Positions 1 to 10,513 of a stretch of 64,000 bases of DNA are shown here, in pieces; within the stretch, counting starts at the first letter, position 1, and each line of letters begins with the position of its first letter. The notes under the pieces were generated by a model. It ran no database searches. It saw nothing but the letters and a program-made list of their open reading frames with translations, and had not been told where the DNA came from. Both the position numbers and the translations under genes were made by a program. Origin of the DNA: Glaciecola sp. (GTDB lineage Bacteria; Pseudomonadota; Gammaproteobacteria; Enterobacterales; Alteromonadaceae); the NCBI GenBank assembly GCA_029246415.1, contig JAQWNF010000014.1:27298-91297 (forward strand), in the 5' to 3' direction.

Positions 1-139
1 TGCCTTGTCAGGGCTTACTTCGCACCATTTAATTTACATTTTTTCTATATTCAACATAAATAAAAACAATAACACCGCTCAAAAAACCAACAATTGGCTT
101 GTTCTTACAATTCATATCAGATAGACTTGATAAAATTTT

Positions 140-169
140 TTGGTAAATTGGTATTACCAATATTAGAAT
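140..169 (+). promoter_or_regulatory. Predicted pdhR-aceEF-lpd promoter
   Basis: TTGGTA (140-145) and TAGAAT (164-169) are spaced 18 bp apart and enclose the PdhR box. No better hexamer pair was seen between 1 and 234, apart from TTGATA at 127-132, which lacks a good partner. The rest of the 234 bp before pdhR is AT-rich with no convincing gene. Confidence 0.45.
147..161. promoter_or_regulatory. PdhR operator (autoregulatory box)
   Basis: The 15-mer ATTGGTATTACCAAT is a perfect inverted repeat that fits the known PdhR consensus ATTGGTnnnACCAAT. It lies about 75 bp before the pdhR start, between a possible -35 (TTGGTA, 140-145) and -10 (TAGAAT, 164-169). A bound repressor would block RNA polymerase, as in the pyruvate-relieved autoregulation known in E. 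coli. The operator match is seen directly; the promoter hexamers are weaker. Confidence 0.88.
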
Positions 170-234
170 AACGTTAATTTCTGTTAACATTTGTTTTCGT
201 AATTTTTCAAAATAATAGTGTAAAAAAGAAGAGT

Positions 235-993
235 ATGTCAGGGATAAAACCACAAAAATTATCTGATGTGATAACTGAGCGACTAGAAGCTAAAATTTTA
301 GACGGTACGTTTGTCGCGGGTGAAAAGCTACCTGCTGAGCGTGTCTTGTCCTTAGAATTTAATGTCTCTCGCCCTTCTTTACGTGAAGCAATACAGAATT
401 TACAAGCTAAAGGGTTAGTTGAGCGCAAGCAGGGCGGCGGTACATATGTCAGCCTACGTATCAATTCCAATATGACGGAACCTTTGTTAGCACTCATTGC
501 AGAGCGACCAGAAACCCAATTTGATTTACTTGAATTTCGCCATGCACTTGAAGGTATGGCGGCATTTTATTCCGCATTACGTGGACAGCCTGAAGACTAT
601 CAGCATTTACAAGCCGCATTAGCGGGTTTGGATGAGATAGAGCCGACGGCAGATAAAGAGAAAGAAGCCAATGTATTAGGTGAGTTTTATCTCATCATGG
701 CTAAAGCATCACATAACATGGTGTTACAACATGTTATGCGCAGTATGAAAACCATGCTGATTGACAACATCCAACGCAATTTACAAATGTTGGCAGTCAA
801 TCCTGAAGCATGTAGCGAAATAGCTCAACAACGCGTTAGTATTGTGGCTGCCATCGTGCAACAAAACCCACAAAAAGCAAGACAAGCAAGCAATGCGCAT
901 CTTGCCTTTATTGAAGAAACGTTGTTGAACATTAATCAACGTGATTCTCGGATCCAACGAGTGTTACGGCGTATTGAAACCAATCCAAGTTAA
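235..993 (+). CDS. pdhR: Pyruvate dehydrogenase complex repressor PdhR
   Basis: GntR-family (FadR subfamily) transcription factor that represses the pyruvate dehydrogenase operon until pyruvate binds. It has 252 residues, close to the E. coli length of 254. The N-terminal winged helix-turn-helix spans roughly residues 8-75, including GEKLPAERVLS and SRPSLREAI, and is followed by an all-helical FCD effector domain. The ATG follows an AAGAAGAG ribosome site. A perfect PdhR box lies in its promoter and aceE begins 40 bp downstream, so it is the first gene of the operon it controls. The identification rests on family sequence plus context. Confidence 0.95.
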   Translation: MSGIKPQKLSDVITERLEAKILDGTFVAGEKLPAERVLSLEFNVSRPSLREAIQNLQAKGLVERKQGGGTYVSLRINSNMTEPLLALIAERPETQFDLLEFRHALEGMAAFYSALRGQPEDYQHLQAALAGLDEIEPTADKEKEANVLGEFYLIMAKASHNMVLQHVMRSMKTMLIDNIQRNLQMLAVNPEACSEIAQQRVSIVAAIVQQNPQKARQASNAHLAFIEETLLNINQRDSRIQRVLRRIETNPS

Positions 994-1033
994 GCAATTA
1001 TTGCAACTTGGGCATAGTATAAAAGGAAACCAC

Positions 1034-3703
1034 ATGACTGATAACAAGCATGTTGATCACGATCCTATCGAAACGCAAGAATGGATTGATTCATTAGAGT
1101 CAGTACTTGAAGCGGAAGGGGTAGAACGTGCTCACTATTTACTAGAGAGTATGATTGAGAAAGCACGTCGCAGCGGTGCACATTTGCCGTATGATGCGAC
1201 TACCGCTTATCTTAACACTATCCCTGCAGGTCAAGAGCCGACCATGCCTGGCGATCAAACTATTGAAACCAAAATTCGTCATGCGATCCGTTGGAACGCG
1301 ATGATGATGGTGTTACGTGGTTCGAAGAAAGACCTTGAGTTGGGTGGTCATATCTCATCATTTGCGTCTTCTGCTATGTTATACGATGTTGGTTTTAACC
1401 ATTTCTTCCGTGCACCAAATGACAAAGACGGTGGCGATTATTTATTCGTCCAAGGTCACGTTTCTCCTGGTATTTATTCACGTGCATTCATCGAAGGTCG
1501 TTTATCAGCGGGTCAGTTAGATAACTTCCGTCAAGAAGTCGGTGGTGAAGGGATCTCTTCTTATCCTCATCCAAAATTAATGCCTGATTTTTGGCAGTTC
1601 CCAACGGTATCTATGGGCTTAGGTCCAATGCAGGCTATTTATTTAGCTCGCTTCTTAAAATACCTAACTAACCGTGGTCTTAAAGATTGTTCAGAGCAGC
1701 GCGTCTGGTGCTTTATGGGTGATGGTGAAGTTGATGAGCCAGAATCATTAGGTGCTATAGGTCTTGCTTCACGTGAAGGTCTAGACAACTTAACGTTCGT
1801 GATTAACTGTAACTTACAGCGCCTTGACGGTCCTGTTCGTGGTAACGGCAAAATCATCCAAGAACTTGAAGGTACATTCCGTGGCGCAGGATGGGAAGTG
1901 TTTAAAGTGGTTTGGGGTCGTTATTGGGATCCATTACTAGCTCGTGATACTACGGGTAAATTATTAGACCTAATGAACGAAACGGTTGATGGTGAATACC
2001 AGAACTTTAAAGCGAACGGTGGTAAATACACCCGCGAAAACTTCTTCGGTAAATACCCAGAATTAAAAGAAATGGTTGCGAACATGTCAGATGATGACAT
2101 TTGGCGTCTAAACCGTGGTGGACATGATCCAGTTAAAGTGTATGCAGCATACAAACGCGCTTCAGAAACTGTCGGTCGTCCACAAGTTATCTTAGCTAAA
2201 ACCGTAAAAGGTTATGGTATGGGGGCTGCGGGTGAAGGTAAAAACATCGCGCACAACGTTAAAAAAATGGATATCGACTCGGTTAAACATTATCGTGACC
2301 GTTTTAATATTCCCGTTTCTGACGAAGAAATAGGTGATTTACCGTATTACAAATTCGATGAAGATAGCCCTGAAATGAAGTATTTACGTGAAAAGCGTGA
2401 AGCATTACATGGTTATATGCCTGTACGTTTAGCGAAAAGTACTCATGATCTTCCTGCGCCACCGCTCAAAGCATTTGATGCAGTGACTAAAGGTTCTGGT
2501 GAGCGTGAAATCTCTACAACAATGGCGTTTGTACGTGTACTAACAGTACTGTTAAAAGACAAGCAAATGGGTAAAAATGTTGTTCCGATTATCCCTGACG
2601 AAGCGCGTACTTTTGGTATGGAAGGTTTGTTCCGTCAAGTTGGTATTTATGCCAACCAAGGTCAAAAATATGTACCACAAGATGCTGACCAAGTTGCTTT
2701 CTATCGCGAAGACAAAAAAGGCCAAGTATTACAAGAAGGTATCAATGAGCTAGGTGCAATGGCGTCATTTGTGGCAGCGGGTACATCTTACTCAACTAAC
2801 GATTTACCGATGTTACCAGTCTACATTTACTACTCAATGTTTGGTTTCCAACGTGTAGGTGATATGGCTTGGGCAGCTGGCGATAGCCAATGTCGTGGTT
2901 TCTTAATCGGTGGTACTGCTGGTCGTACAACCCTAAATGGTGAAGGTCTACAGCATCAAGATGGTCATTCACATGTCCAAGCTGGTTTGATCCCTAACTG
3001 TATCTCTTATGACCCAACTTATGGTTATGAAGTAGCAGTAATTACTCGTGACGGTACGCGTCGTATGTTAGAAGAGCAAGAAAACGTCTTCTACTACTTG
3101 ACGGTAATGAACGAAAACTATGTACAACCTGCTATGCCTGAAGGCTGTGAAGAAGGTATTATCCGTGGTCTATACCAATTAGACACAGTGGGTAAAGCTA
3201 AAGCTCAAGTCAATTTATTGGGGTCAGGTACAATTTTAGTACAAGTACGTGAAGCAGCTAAAATATTAGCTGAAAAGTACGATGTACAATCACATGTATT
3301 CTCAGCAACCTCGTTTAATGAGCTAGGTCGTGATGGTATCGATGCAGATCGCTACAACATGTTACATGCTGATGGCGAACAAAAAGTACCTTATATCACT
3401 CAGGTATTATCTAACGTCGGTCATGATGGTCCAACGATTGCCACTACCGATTATATCAAAGCCTATGCTGACCAAGTGCGCGCATTTGTTCCTGGTCAAT
3501 ATCGTGTCTTAGGTACGGATGGTTTTGGTCGTTCTGATAGTCGTGAAAATTTACGTCGTCATTTTGAAGTTGATGCTAACTACATCACGTTTGCCGCACT
3601 TTATGAGTTATCTAAGCAAGGCAAATTCGATAAGAAAGCATTAGCAACTGCGATCAAAGACTTAGGTATTGACGCTGATAAAATCAACCCACTTTACGCA
3701 TAA
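1034..3703 (+). CDS. aceE: Pyruvate dehydrogenase E1 component, homodimeric type
   Basis: Thiamine-diphosphate-dependent decarboxylation of pyruvate and reductive acetylation of the E2 lipoyl arm, in the cytosol. The ATG at 1034 follows AAAAGGAAAC and gives 889 residues (E. coli 887). The open frame extends back to 941, but that start would overlap pdhR and has no ribosome site. The thiamine-diphosphate motif [10 protein letters not shown] is present near residue 230, as are the family signatures [10 protein letters not shown] and [12 protein letters not shown]. aceF follows 11 bp after the stop, so E1 and E2 are co-transcribed. Confidence 0.98.
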   Translation: MTDNKHVDHDPIETQEWIDSLESVLEAEGVERAHYLLESMIEKARRSGAHLPYDATTAYLNTIPAGQEPTMPGDQTIETKIRHAIRWNAMMMVLRGSKKDLELGGHISSFASSAMLYDVGFNHFFRAPNDKDGGDYLFVQGHVSPGIYSRAFIEGRLSAGQLDNFRQEVGGEGISSYPHPKLMPDFWQFPTVSMGLGPMQAIYLARFLKYLTNRGLKDCSEQRVWCFMGDGEVDEPESLGAIGLASREGLDNLTFVINCNLQRLDGPVRGNGKIIQELEGTFRGAGWEVFKVVWGRYWDPLLARDTTGKLLDLMNETVDGEYQNFKANGGKYTRENFFGKYPELKEMVANMSDDDIWRLNRGGHDPVKVYAAYKRASETVGRPQVILAKTVKGYGMGAAGEGKNIAHNVKKMDIDSVKHYRDRFNIPVSDEEIGDLPYYKFDEDSPEMKYLREKREALHGYMPVRLAKSTHDLPAPPLKAFDAVTKGSGEREISTTMAFVRVLTVLLKDKQMGKNVVPIIPDEARTFGMEGLFRQVGIYANQGQKYVPQDADQVAFYREDKKGQVLQEGINELGAMASFVAAGTSYSTNDLPMLPVYIYYSMFGFQRVGDMAWAAGDSQCRGFLIGGTAGRTTLNGEGLQHQDGHSHVQAGLIPNCISYDPTYGYEVAVITRDGTRRMLEEQENVFYYLTVMNENYVQPAMPEGCEEGIIRGLYQLDTVGKAKAQVNLLGSGTILVQVREAAKILAEKYDVQSHVFSATSFNELGRDGIDADRYNMLHADGEQKVPYITQVLSNVGHDGPTIATTDYIKAYADQVRAFVPGQYRVLGTDGFGRSDSRENLRRHFEVDANYITFAALYELSKQGKFDKKALATAIKDLGIDADKINPLYA

Positions 3704-3714
3704 GGAATAATGTA

Positions 3715-5667
3715 ATGTCTGATATTAAAGATGTATTAGTCCCAGATTTGGGTGAAGATTCGGTTGAGGTGATTGAAATTTGTGTTGCTGTTGGTGACAA
3801 TGTTGATGCAGAAGATTCAATCATCACGGTTGAAAGCGATAAAGCGTCAATGGATATCCCTGCGCCATTTGCAGGCTCTATTGCTGAAATTTGTGTTGCC
3901 GTTGGAGATAAGATTTCTGAAGGTACATTATTAGCAAAAATAAGTGCTGCAGCTTCTGCTGCACCTGCGCCTAGCCCTGCTCCTGCAGCAGAGCCGACTC
4001 CTGCACCTGTTGCTGAAGCAGCACCAGTGGCAGCGGCTCCAGTTGCGGCAGCGCCTGCTGGAGAATCTATTATTGAAGTGACTGTGCCGGATATCGGTGG
4101 CGACGAAAACGTCGATGTCATTGAAATCTTAGTTGCTGTAGGTGACACTGTTGAAGTTGAAGACGGCCTAGTAACCCTTGAGACTGATAAAGCCTCAATG
4201 GATGTCCCATCTCCTCAAGCTGGCGTTATCAAAGCGATGCACTTAAGTGCGGGTGATAAAGTGTCAGAAGGTTCATTAGTTGTGACCTTAGCCGTTGCTG
4301 GTGCAGCACCTGTTGCAGCTGAAGCGCCTGTCGCAGCAGCTCAAGCACAACCTGCTGCTGTTGCAAGTGTTAGCGTGATTGAAGTAACTGTGCCGGATAT
4401 TGGTGGTGACGAAAACGTCGATGTTATTGATGTATTAGTCGCGCCAGGTGATGTTGTTGAAGCGGAAGACGGTCTAATTACGTTAGAAACTGATAAAGCC
4501 TCTATGGATGTACCTGCTCCGGAAGCTGGTATCGTTAAAGAAGTACACATTAAAGTGGGCGATAAAGTATCTCAAGGTAGCTTAGTTGTGCATCTTGAAG
4601 TAACTAGTAGTGTTGCCGCTCCAGTTACTGCAGCTCCTGCACCAGCAAGCGCTGCACCTGCTCCTGTCGCTGCTCCTGTAGCGCCTAAAGCTCCACCTGT
4701 ACCTCATCATCCATCGGCTGCACCAATTCAACCGACTGGTAAAGTTCACGCTTCACCATCTGTTCGTCGTGTAGCACGTGAGTTTGGTGTTGATTTAACT
4801 CAAGTTAATGGCACGGGTAGTAAAGGACGCATCACCAAAGAAGATGTACAGTCATATGTGAAATATGAACTGTCACGTCCGAAAGCGACTGCTGCAACTG
4901 CTGTTGCTGCTGGTAATGGTGGTTTACAAGTCTTAGCAGCACCCAAAGTCGATTTTAGTAAGTTTGGTGAGATTGAAGAAAAAGCGTTATCGCGTATTCA
5001 AAAAATCTCAGGCCCGACATTACATCGCAACTGGGTAACTATCCCGCACGTTACACAATTTGACGAAGCTGACATTACAGATATGGAATCATTCCGTAAA
5101 GAGCAAAATGTTGTTGCAGAAAAGCGTAAGTTAGGCTTTAAAATTTCGCCATTGGTATTCATCATGAAAGCCGTTGCCGATGCACTTAAAGCGTATCCAA
5201 CATTTAACTCATCACTATCTGCCGATGGTGAGAGTCTGATATTGAAAAAATATTTCCATATTGGGATAGCCGTTGATACACCTAACGGTCTAGTGGTTCC
5301 AGTGGTACGCGATGTCGACCAAAAAGGCATCCATGCGTTATCACAAGAAATCATGGAAATCAGTGTTAAAGCTCGTGATGGCAAATTGAAAGCTGCAGAT
5401 ATGCAAGGTAGTTGTTTTACTATTTCTAGTTTAGGTGGCATTGGTGGTACAGCATTTACACCAATTGTTAATGCACCTGATGTAGCCATTTTGGGCGTCT
5501 CTAAATCAGAGATCAAACCAAAGTGGAATGGTAAAGACTTTGAACCTCGTTTAATGTTGCCGTTATCATTGTCATATGACCATCGTGTCATCGATGGTGC
5601 ATTAGCTGCGCGCTTTGCCGTACATGTTAAGAATGTGTTGGGTGATCTTAGACAGATTATCCTATAA
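3715..5667 (+). CDS. aceF: Pyruvate dehydrogenase E2, dihydrolipoamide acetyltransferase (three lipoyl domains)
   Basis: Core of the pyruvate dehydrogenase complex, moving the acetyl group to CoA. It has 650 residues. Three N-terminal lipoyl domains each carry a DKASM lipoylation motif, with the lysines at 43, 159 and 261. They are joined by Ala/Pro-rich flexible linkers. A peripheral-subunit-binding domain follows at about 344-382 ([17 protein letters not shown]). The catalytic domain is C-terminal and ends with the DHRVIDG motif, with His623 as the expected active-site base. Domain number matches E. coli AceF. Lipoyl domains 2 and 3 are more like each other than like the first. Confidence 0.97.
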   Translation: MSDIKDVLVPDLGEDSVEVIEICVAVGDNVDAEDSIITVESDKASMDIPAPFAGSIAEICVAVGDKISEGTLLAKISAAASAAPAPSPAPAAEPTPAPVAEAAPVAAAPVAAAPAGESIIEVTVPDIGGDENVDVIEILVAVGDTVEVEDGLVTLETDKASMDVPSPQAGVIKAMHLSAGDKVSEGSLVVTLAVAGAAPVAAEAPVAAAQAQPAAVASVSVIEVTVPDIGGDENVDVIDVLVAPGDVVEAEDGLITLETDKASMDVPAPEAGIVKEVHIKVGDKVSQGSLVVHLEVTSSVAAPVTAAPAPASAAPAPVAAPVAPKAPPVPHHPSAAPIQPTGKVHASPSVRRVAREFGVDLTQVNGTGSKGRITKEDVQSYVKYELSRPKATAATAVAAGNGGLQVLAAPKVDFSKFGEIEEKALSRIQKISGPTLHRNWVTIPHVTQFDEADITDMESFRKEQNVVAEKRKLGFKISPLVFIMKAVADALKAYPTFNSSLSADGESLILKKYFHIGIAVDTPNGLVVPVVRDVDQKGIHALSQEIMEISVKARDGKLKAADMQGSCFTISSLGGIGGTAFTPIVNAPDVAILGVSKSEIKPKWNGKDFEPRLMLPLSLSYDHRVIDGALAARFAVHVKNVLGDLRQIIL

Positions 5668-5721
5668 GATTGCACACGAATAAATTAAACCTTTGCCAAA
5701 TTAAGAGATTTTGAGGTCATA

Positions 5722-7140
5722 ATGAGCGAAATTAAAACGCAACTAGTAGTTTTAGGTGCCGGACCTGGTGGATATTCTGCCGCGTTCCGTGCAGCCGATT
5801 TAGGGATTGATACTGTACTTGTTGACGCCCGCGCTACCTTAGGTGGTGTATGTTTGAATGTGGGTTGTATCCCTTCAAAAGCATTACTACACGTAGCTAA
5901 AGTTATCAAAGAAGCGAAGCATTTATCTAGTCACGGTGTGTCTTTTGGCGAGCCAGAAATCGACTTAGATAAAGTTCGTGGTTGGAAAGACAGCGTCGTT
6001 AGTCAGTTGACTAAAGGCCTAAGTGGTATGTCTAAAATGCGTAAAGTACAACACGTTCAAGGCTTCGGTAAATTTACTGGAAGCAACACCTTGGAAGTGA
6101 CTGGCGATAAAGGCACGACGACAATTACGTTCGACAACGCAATTATTGCTGCAGGTTCTGAGCCGGTTTCTTTACCATTTATTCCACAAGATGACCGTGT
6201 TATTGATTCTACCGGCGCCCTTGAGATGAAAGACATCCCAGGTAAAATGCTAGTATTAGGTGGTGGTATTATCGGTCTAGAAATGGGCACGGTATATCAT
6301 GCACTAGGCTCTAAAATTGACGTGGTTGAATTTTTAGACCAGTTAATTCCAGCTGCTGATAAAGACATTGTTAAAGTTTACAACAAGACCATCAAAGATA
6401 CGTTTAACGTTATGTTACAAACTAAAGTAACGGGTGTTGAAGCTAAGAAAGACGGTTTGTATGTTAGCTTTGAAGGCAAACAAGCTCCAGCTGAACCAGT
6501 GCGTTATGACAAAGTATTAGTTGCAGTTGGGCGTCGTCCAAACGGTGCTTTAGTTGGCGCTGATGTTGCTGGTGTTGCGGTTGATGAACGTGGCTTTATC
6601 AACGTTGATAAGCAAATGCGTACCAACGTACCACATATCTTCGCTATTGGTGATTTAGTTGGTCAACCGATGCTTGCCCACAAAGCGGTTCACGAAGGCC
6701 ATGTTGCTGCTGAAGTGATTTCTGGTATGAAGCATTACTTCGACCCTAAATGTATCCCTTCTGTTGCGTACACAGAGCCAGAGTTAGCTTGGGTTGGTTT
6801 AACAGAGAAAGAAGCTAAAGAACAAGGCGTAAACTACGAAACTGCATCATTCCCATGGGCAGCTTCTGGTCGCGCAATCGCTTCTGATGCGACTGACGGT
6901 TTAACTAAGTTAATCTTTGATAAAGATACACATCGTGTGATTGGTGGCGCAATGGTCGGTACTAACGCTGGTGAAATGCTAGGTGAAATCGGTCTTGCGA
7001 TCGAAATGGGTGCGGATGCAGAAGATATTGCATTAACTATCCATGCTCACCCAACATTGAATGAGTCGATTGGCTTAGCGGCTGAGATATACGAAGGTAG
7101 CATTACCGATTTACCGAATCCAAAAGCGAAGAAAAAGTAA
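5722..7140 (+). CDS. lpd: Dihydrolipoyl dehydrogenase (E3)
   Basis: FAD flavoenzyme that reoxidises dihydrolipoyl groups with NAD+, shared by the pyruvate and 2-oxoglutarate dehydrogenases and the glycine cleavage system. It has 472 residues (E. coli 474). The FAD-binding GAGPGGYSAA is at 12-21. The redox disulfide is Cys44/Cys49 in CLNVGCIPSK. An NAD-binding GGGIIGLEMG lies mid-protein, and the C-terminal His443-Glu448 dyad (HPTLNE) is present. The gap from aceF is 54 bp with a GAGG ribosome site, and a strong terminator closes the operon. Confidence 0.98.
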   Translation: MSEIKTQLVVLGAGPGGYSAAFRAADLGIDTVLVDARATLGGVCLNVGCIPSKALLHVAKVIKEAKHLSSHGVSFGEPEIDLDKVRGWKDSVVSQLTKGLSGMSKMRKVQHVQGFGKFTGSNTLEVTGDKGTTTITFDNAIIAAGSEPVSLPFIPQDDRVIDSTGALEMKDIPGKMLVLGGGIIGLEMGTVYHALGSKIDVVEFLDQLIPAADKDIVKVYNKTIKDTFNVMLQTKVTGVEAKKDGLYVSFEGKQAPAEPVRYDKVLVAVGRRPNGALVGADVAGVAVDERGFINVDKQMRTNVPHIFAIGDLVGQPMLAHKAVHEGHVAAEVISGMKHYFDPKCIPSVAYTEPELAWVGLTEKEAKEQGVNYETASFPWAASGRAIASDATDGLTKLIFDKDTHRVIGGAMVGTNAGEMLGEIGLAIEMGADAEDIALTIHAHPTLNESIGLAAEIYEGSITDLPNPKAKKK

Positions 7141-7169
7141 GTTTTTTCATAAATTCGAGTAAATAACAA

Positions 7170-7208
7170 AAAATCCCTAATTCTGGTGACAGGTTAGGGA
7201 TTTTTTTT
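7170..7208 (+). terminator. Intrinsic terminator of the pdhR-aceEF-lpd operon
   Basis: The stem AAAATCCCTAA / TTAGGGATTTT (7170-7180 with 7194-7204) has a 13-nt loop and is followed by a run of T. Confidence 0.92.
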
Positions 7209-7247
7209 GCTAAAATTATCATATCTTGTTTTTAATATGACATATCC

Positions 7248-7517
7248 ATGCGTCAAATAGAGTTATTTACCGTTCCAAGTCCGTGTATTGGTGTCTGTCA
7301 GTCAGGTCCGAAAGGCTATTGCACTGGATGTTTTCGTTCGCGTGAAGAACGTGTCAACTGGCTCAAAATCGATGATAACACCAAGAAGATTATTAATGAT
7401 GCTTGTATGCGTCGAAAACAGTCTTATGCCCGTCGTTTACAAGCTAAGAATCAAACATCCACAGTAATTAGCCAACCCATTCTAAGCTCTTCAGGATCTC
7501 AGTCAGATTTGTTTTAG
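7248..7517 (+). CDS. Small Cys-rich DUF1289 protein (YdhL-like)
   Basis: An 89-residue protein of the DUF1289 family. The family core is visible: PSPCIGVC, then GYCTGC, then a charged helix (RSREERVNWL). The four cysteines at 13, 17, 25 and 28 make two CxnC pairs that could bind a metal or an Fe-S cluster. The function of the family is not established. The C-terminal 30 residues are basic, then Ser/Gln-rich, and probably disordered. It stands alone between the lpd terminator and the promoter of the HDOD gene. Confidence 0.85.
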   Translation: MRQIELFTVPSPCIGVCQSGPKGYCTGCFRSREERVNWLKIDDNTKKIINDACMRRKQSYARRLQAKNQTSTVISQPILSSSGSQSDLF

Positions 7518-7544
7518 TGCAGTTTAGCTATCGCTTGCTATACT
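7516..7544 (+). promoter_or_regulatory. Predicted extended -10 promoter for the HDOD gene
   Basis: TGCTATACT carries TGn (7536-7538) directly before TATACT (7539-7544), which compensates for a poor -35. It is 34 bp before the HDOD start. Confidence 0.5.
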
Positions 7545-7577
7545 TTTGAAAAAGTTTTTCAATCTTACTAGGTACTT

Positions 7578-8396
7578 ATGCCGTTTACTGAGTATGTACA
7601 ATTTGCCAATCACACCGGCACTTTGCCCGACATCGCGTTACGCTTACGTGAATTATTAGATGATCCTGCTACTGATGCCCAAGCAATTGGCGATTTAATT
7701 GGCATAGATCCTACCTTGAGTGCAAAAGTGCTGCGACTGGCTAATTCTGCTTTATTTCGCTTTCCAGCCCAGATCGATAACATTGCGCGTGCGGTTAATG
7801 TCGTCGGCGGTGAGGCGATTTATATGTTAGTCATGGCTGAAACCACCAAAAAAATACAAGCACAATTTACGAATGACTTAGTCGATCCAAGAGCCCATTG
7901 GTATAAATCAATATTGACTGGTGTACTAGCGCAGCGCTTAGCAAAGTCACATATAAGAGGTTCAAAACGGTTTTTTGTATTGGGTTTACTCTATCATTTA
8001 GGTGAAATGATTACCGCATTACGTGATCCAGATAAATACGCTGGATACATCAATGACACACGAGCATTATCGCCGTGGCGCAAACAACTGCACGCGTTTG
8101 GTTTTGATTTTGGCTTGCTCAGTGGTGCAATTTTACAACAATGGCAGCTACCTATGCAGCTATATGCGCCGTTAATGGATACGCATGATAATACCGCTAC
8201 CCATAAGCCTTTAGAGGAGCGACTGTTGTTACAGGCTAATGGGATAGTATGGTTGCTAGCAGAGCAGGATCTTTGTGAACAAGCCTATATTATTTATAGA
8301 GAAGAGCTTAAAATAACGATAGAATATAAAGAGTTAATTGCGCTTTGTGAAGAAGCGCAACAACAAGCACACACTCTTCAAGCATTATTTAGTTAA
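7578..8396 (+). CDS. HDOD domain protein
   Basis: A 272-residue single-domain HDOD protein. HDOD domains are relatives of HD phosphohydrolases that usually lack the metal-binding HD pair and act in signalling, often with cyclic-di-GMP or stress pathways. Seen here: the opening PDIALRLRELLDDP and DLIGIDPTLSAKVLRLANSALFRFP segments, typical of the HDOD fold, then AVNVVGGEAIYMLVM and LGLLYHLGEM in the later helices. No additional output domain is attached. A DUF481 outer-membrane protein gene follows after 10 bp, so the two are probably co-transcribed. The specific role is unknown. Confidence 0.88.
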   Translation: MPFTEYVQFANHTGTLPDIALRLRELLDDPATDAQAIGDLIGIDPTLSAKVLRLANSALFRFPAQIDNIARAVNVVGGEAIYMLVMAETTKKIQAQFTNDLVDPRAHWYKSILTGVLAQRLAKSHIRGSKRFFVLGLLYHLGEMITALRDPDKYAGYINDTRALSPWRKQLHAFGFDFGLLSGAILQQWQLPMQLYAPLMDTHDNTATHKPLEERLLLQANGIVWLLAEQDLCEQAYIIYREELKITIEYKELIALCEEAQQQAHTLQALFS

Positions 8397-8406
8397 AAGG
8401 AAACTT

Positions 8407-9153
8407 ATGTCCCCGAATAAGGCGTCAATCGCCCTAGTTTTATGCGCACTATTTGCAACCGCGCCAAGTGTTGCTAAAGAAAAAAAACCATTATCGATGG
8501 ATGGCGAATTTGGTTTGATAATTACTACGGGTAATACAGAAGCGACGTCACTCAGTGCTGGCTTATCGGGGACTCAAGAGCTAGCGGACTGGAGTAATGA
8601 ATACTCATTAGACGCATTATATAAGCAGGATAAAGTGTCTTCCGGTACTGGTAGTACAACGGAAACAACTGCACAGAAATTCTTTTTATCCGGTCAATCA
8701 AACTATAAACTAACCAAAGAAAATCAACGCTTGTTCTTGTTCGGATCGTACGAAGATGACCGTTTCTCTGATTTTAAATATCAGTCTACTGTAGCATTAG
8801 GTTGGAACCAAAAGTTATGGGATAACGAAAAGTCGAAATTCAGTTACTCAGTGGGTCCGGGTTATAGTTTTTCTGAAGGTCAAGATGGTACGGACTTAAA
8901 CAGTGTGATTGTTCGTGCTGCGTTGGAGTATTCTCATAAGCTGTCTGATACCGCTAAGATCAAGCAATCACTATCTTCAGAATTCGGTGAAGCGAACACC
9001 AAAACGCGCTCACTAACGTCAGTTTCCGCCACCATCAATGGTGCGCTTTCAATGAAGGTATCGCTTAAATTAGATCATAACACTGATGTGGATGAAGGCA
9101 GTGACAATCTTGATACTGAGACGGCTGTGACTTTAGTGTATAGCTTCTTCTAA
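8407..9153 (+). CDS. DUF481 outer-membrane beta-barrel protein (YdiY-like)
   Basis: A 248-residue secreted protein from the ATG at 8407, which follows AAAAGGAAACTT. An upstream in-frame start at 8338 lies inside the HDOD gene and would bury the signal peptide. Residues 1-23 form a clear signal peptide with likely cleavage after APSVAK. The mature part begins with MDGEFGLIITTGNTEATSLSAG, the DUF481 signature, then alternating polar/hydrophobic strands ending in an aromatic residue (LVYSFF), as expected of a barrel. Relatives include E. coli YdiY and proteins annotated as salt-induced; function is unproven. Confidence 0.9.
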   Translation: MSPNKASIALVLCALFATAPSVAKEKKPLSMDGEFGLIITTGNTEATSLSAGLSGTQELADWSNEYSLDALYKQDKVSSGTGSTTETTAQKFFLSGQSNYKLTKENQRLFLFGSYEDDRFSDFKYQSTVALGWNQKLWDNEKSKFSYSVGPGYSFSEGQDGTDLNSVIVRAALEYSHKLSDTAKIKQSLSSEFGEANTKTRSLTSVSATINGALSMKVSLKLDHNTDVDEGSDNLDTETAVTLVYSFF

Positions 9154-9193
9154 GCTGACTTTATTATCATAATCGAGCTTTAGCTAGATGAAA

Positions 9194-9233
9194 AAAAACG
9201 CTTAACAGTGCAAACCGTTAAGCGTTTTTATTT
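9194..9233. terminator. Bidirectional intrinsic terminator
   Basis: A 13-bp perfect stem (AAAAACGCTTAAC at 9194-9206 with its complement at 9217-9229) has A-runs on one side and T-runs on the other. It can end both the DUF481 transcript and the converging serA transcript. Confidence 0.88.
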
Positions 9234-9252
9234 TGTCTTAGATAATCTTTGC

Positions 9253-10482
9253 TTAGTGTAAAATACGCGTTTTAATCGTACCGTTAATCTGGGTTAACTG
9301 CGCAAACGCATCATCAGCACGGTCGGTTTCAACGTCAATTACCACATAACCAATATTTTCATTAGTTTGCAGGTATTGTGCTGCGATATTGATGTTTTGT
9401 GAAGCGAACGCTTGGTTTATTTGGGTTAATACACCCGGTGCATTTTTGTGAATATGTAATAAACGCGAATGTTTCGCATGACCCGGTAAAGAAACTTCAG
9501 GAAAGTTAACAGCTGATAAAGTCGAACCATTATCTGAATACTTGGCTAGTTTACCTGCCACTTCAATGCCGATGTTCTCTTGCGCTTCTTGCGTACTGCC
9601 ACCTACATGAGGCGTTAATATCACATTATCAAAACGGCGTAATGGTGATTCAAATTCTTCTTGATTAGATTTAGGCTCAACTGGGAACACATCCACGGCG
9701 GCACCATTTAGCTTGCCTGACTCTAACGCAGCATCTAACGCGGGGATATCGATTACTGTACCACGTGCAGCATTAATCAAAATTGCACCATCTTTCATTT
9801 GCGCAATTTCTGTCGCGCCAATCATGTCTTGTGTGCCTGCATTTTCAGGTACATGCAAACTGACAACATCAGATGTATTGAGTAATTCTTTCATTGTCTT
9901 AACTTGGGTTGCATTACCCAGTACTAACTTATCTTCAATATCGAAAAACTGTACGCGCATGCCTAAATGCTCAGCAAGGATGCTTAATTGTGTACCGATG
10001 TGACCATAACCAATAATACCCAGTGTTTTACCACGCGCTTCATACGAACCATTGGCGCTTTTGTCCCATTCACCGCGGTGTGCTTTTGCATTTTTAGCAG
10101 GAATACCACGTAGTAACAAAATCAACGAACCGAGTACAAGCTCAGCGACTGAACGCGTGTTAGAGAATGGGGCATTAAATACTGGAATACCACGCACTTG
10201 TGTGGCGATTAAATCAACTTGGTTAGTACCAATACAAAAGCAACCAACAGCGACTAATTTATTCGCATTAGCGACGACGTTTTCGGTAATTTGAGTGCGT
10301 GAACGTAAACCAATAAAGTGTACGTCTTTTACCTTTTCAATGAGCTCATCTTCCGGTAATGAGGTTTTGAGATATTCAATATTACTATATCCATTGTTTT
10401 TTAATGTTTCTAGTGCGCTTTCATGCACACCTTCTAGCAATAGAATTTTGATTTTGTCTTTTGGAAGTGAAACCTTACTCAT
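9253..10482 (-). CDS. serA: D-3-phosphoglycerate dehydrogenase
   Basis: First step of serine synthesis: oxidation of 3-phosphoglycerate with NAD+. From ATG 10482 it has 409 residues, aligning with the E. coli MAKVSLEKDKIK start. An ATG two codons earlier (10488) is also possible, since an AGG lies 4 nt before it. Seen: the Rossmann motif GIIGYGHIGTQLSILAE, CIGTNQVDL, the catalytic-region segment NAARGTVIDIPAL, TPHVGGSTQEAQENIG, and a C-terminal ACT domain (LLHIHKNAPGVLTQIN) that binds serine for feedback inhibition. A MetJ-like operator lies just upstream. Confidence 0.97.
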   Translation of the reverse strand: MSKVSLPKDKIKILLLEGVHESALETLKNNGYSNIEYLKTSLPEDELIEKVKDVHFIGLRSRTQITENVVANANKLVAVGCFCIGTNQVDLIATQVRGIPVFNAPFSNTRSVAELVLGSLILLLRGIPAKNAKAHRGEWDKSANGSYEARGKTLGIIGYGHIGTQLSILAEHLGMRVQFFDIEDKLVLGNATQVKTMKELLNTSDVVSLHVPENAGTQDMIGATEIAQMKDGAILINAARGTVIDIPALDAALESGKLNGAAVDVFPVEPKSNQEEFESPLRRFDNVILTPHVGGSTQEAQENIGIEVAGKLAKYSDNGSTLSAVNFPEVSLPGHAKHSRLLHIHKNAPGVLTQINQAFASQNINIAAQYLQTNENIGYVVIDVETDRADDAFAQLTQINGTIKTRILH

Positions 10483-10513
10483 GTGCATTCAGCCTGTTGA
10501 AAAAATGTTAAAA

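Noticed and set aside
29..253. 74-residue minus-strand open frame before pdhR
   Set aside because: It spans the PdhR operator and promoter, is AT-rich, and has no recognisable features.
941..1033. 31-residue N-terminal extension of AceE
   Set aside because: It overlaps pdhR, has no ribosome site, and homology begins at the ATG at 1034, which follows AAAAGGAAAC.
3684..4148. 154-residue minus-strand open frame opposite aceF
   Set aside because: Antisense shadow of the Ala/Pro-rich lipoyl linkers; biased codons of aceF create it.
4998..5675. 225-residue minus-strand open frame opposite aceF
   Set aside because: It overlaps the catalytic domain of aceF throughout and resembles no family.
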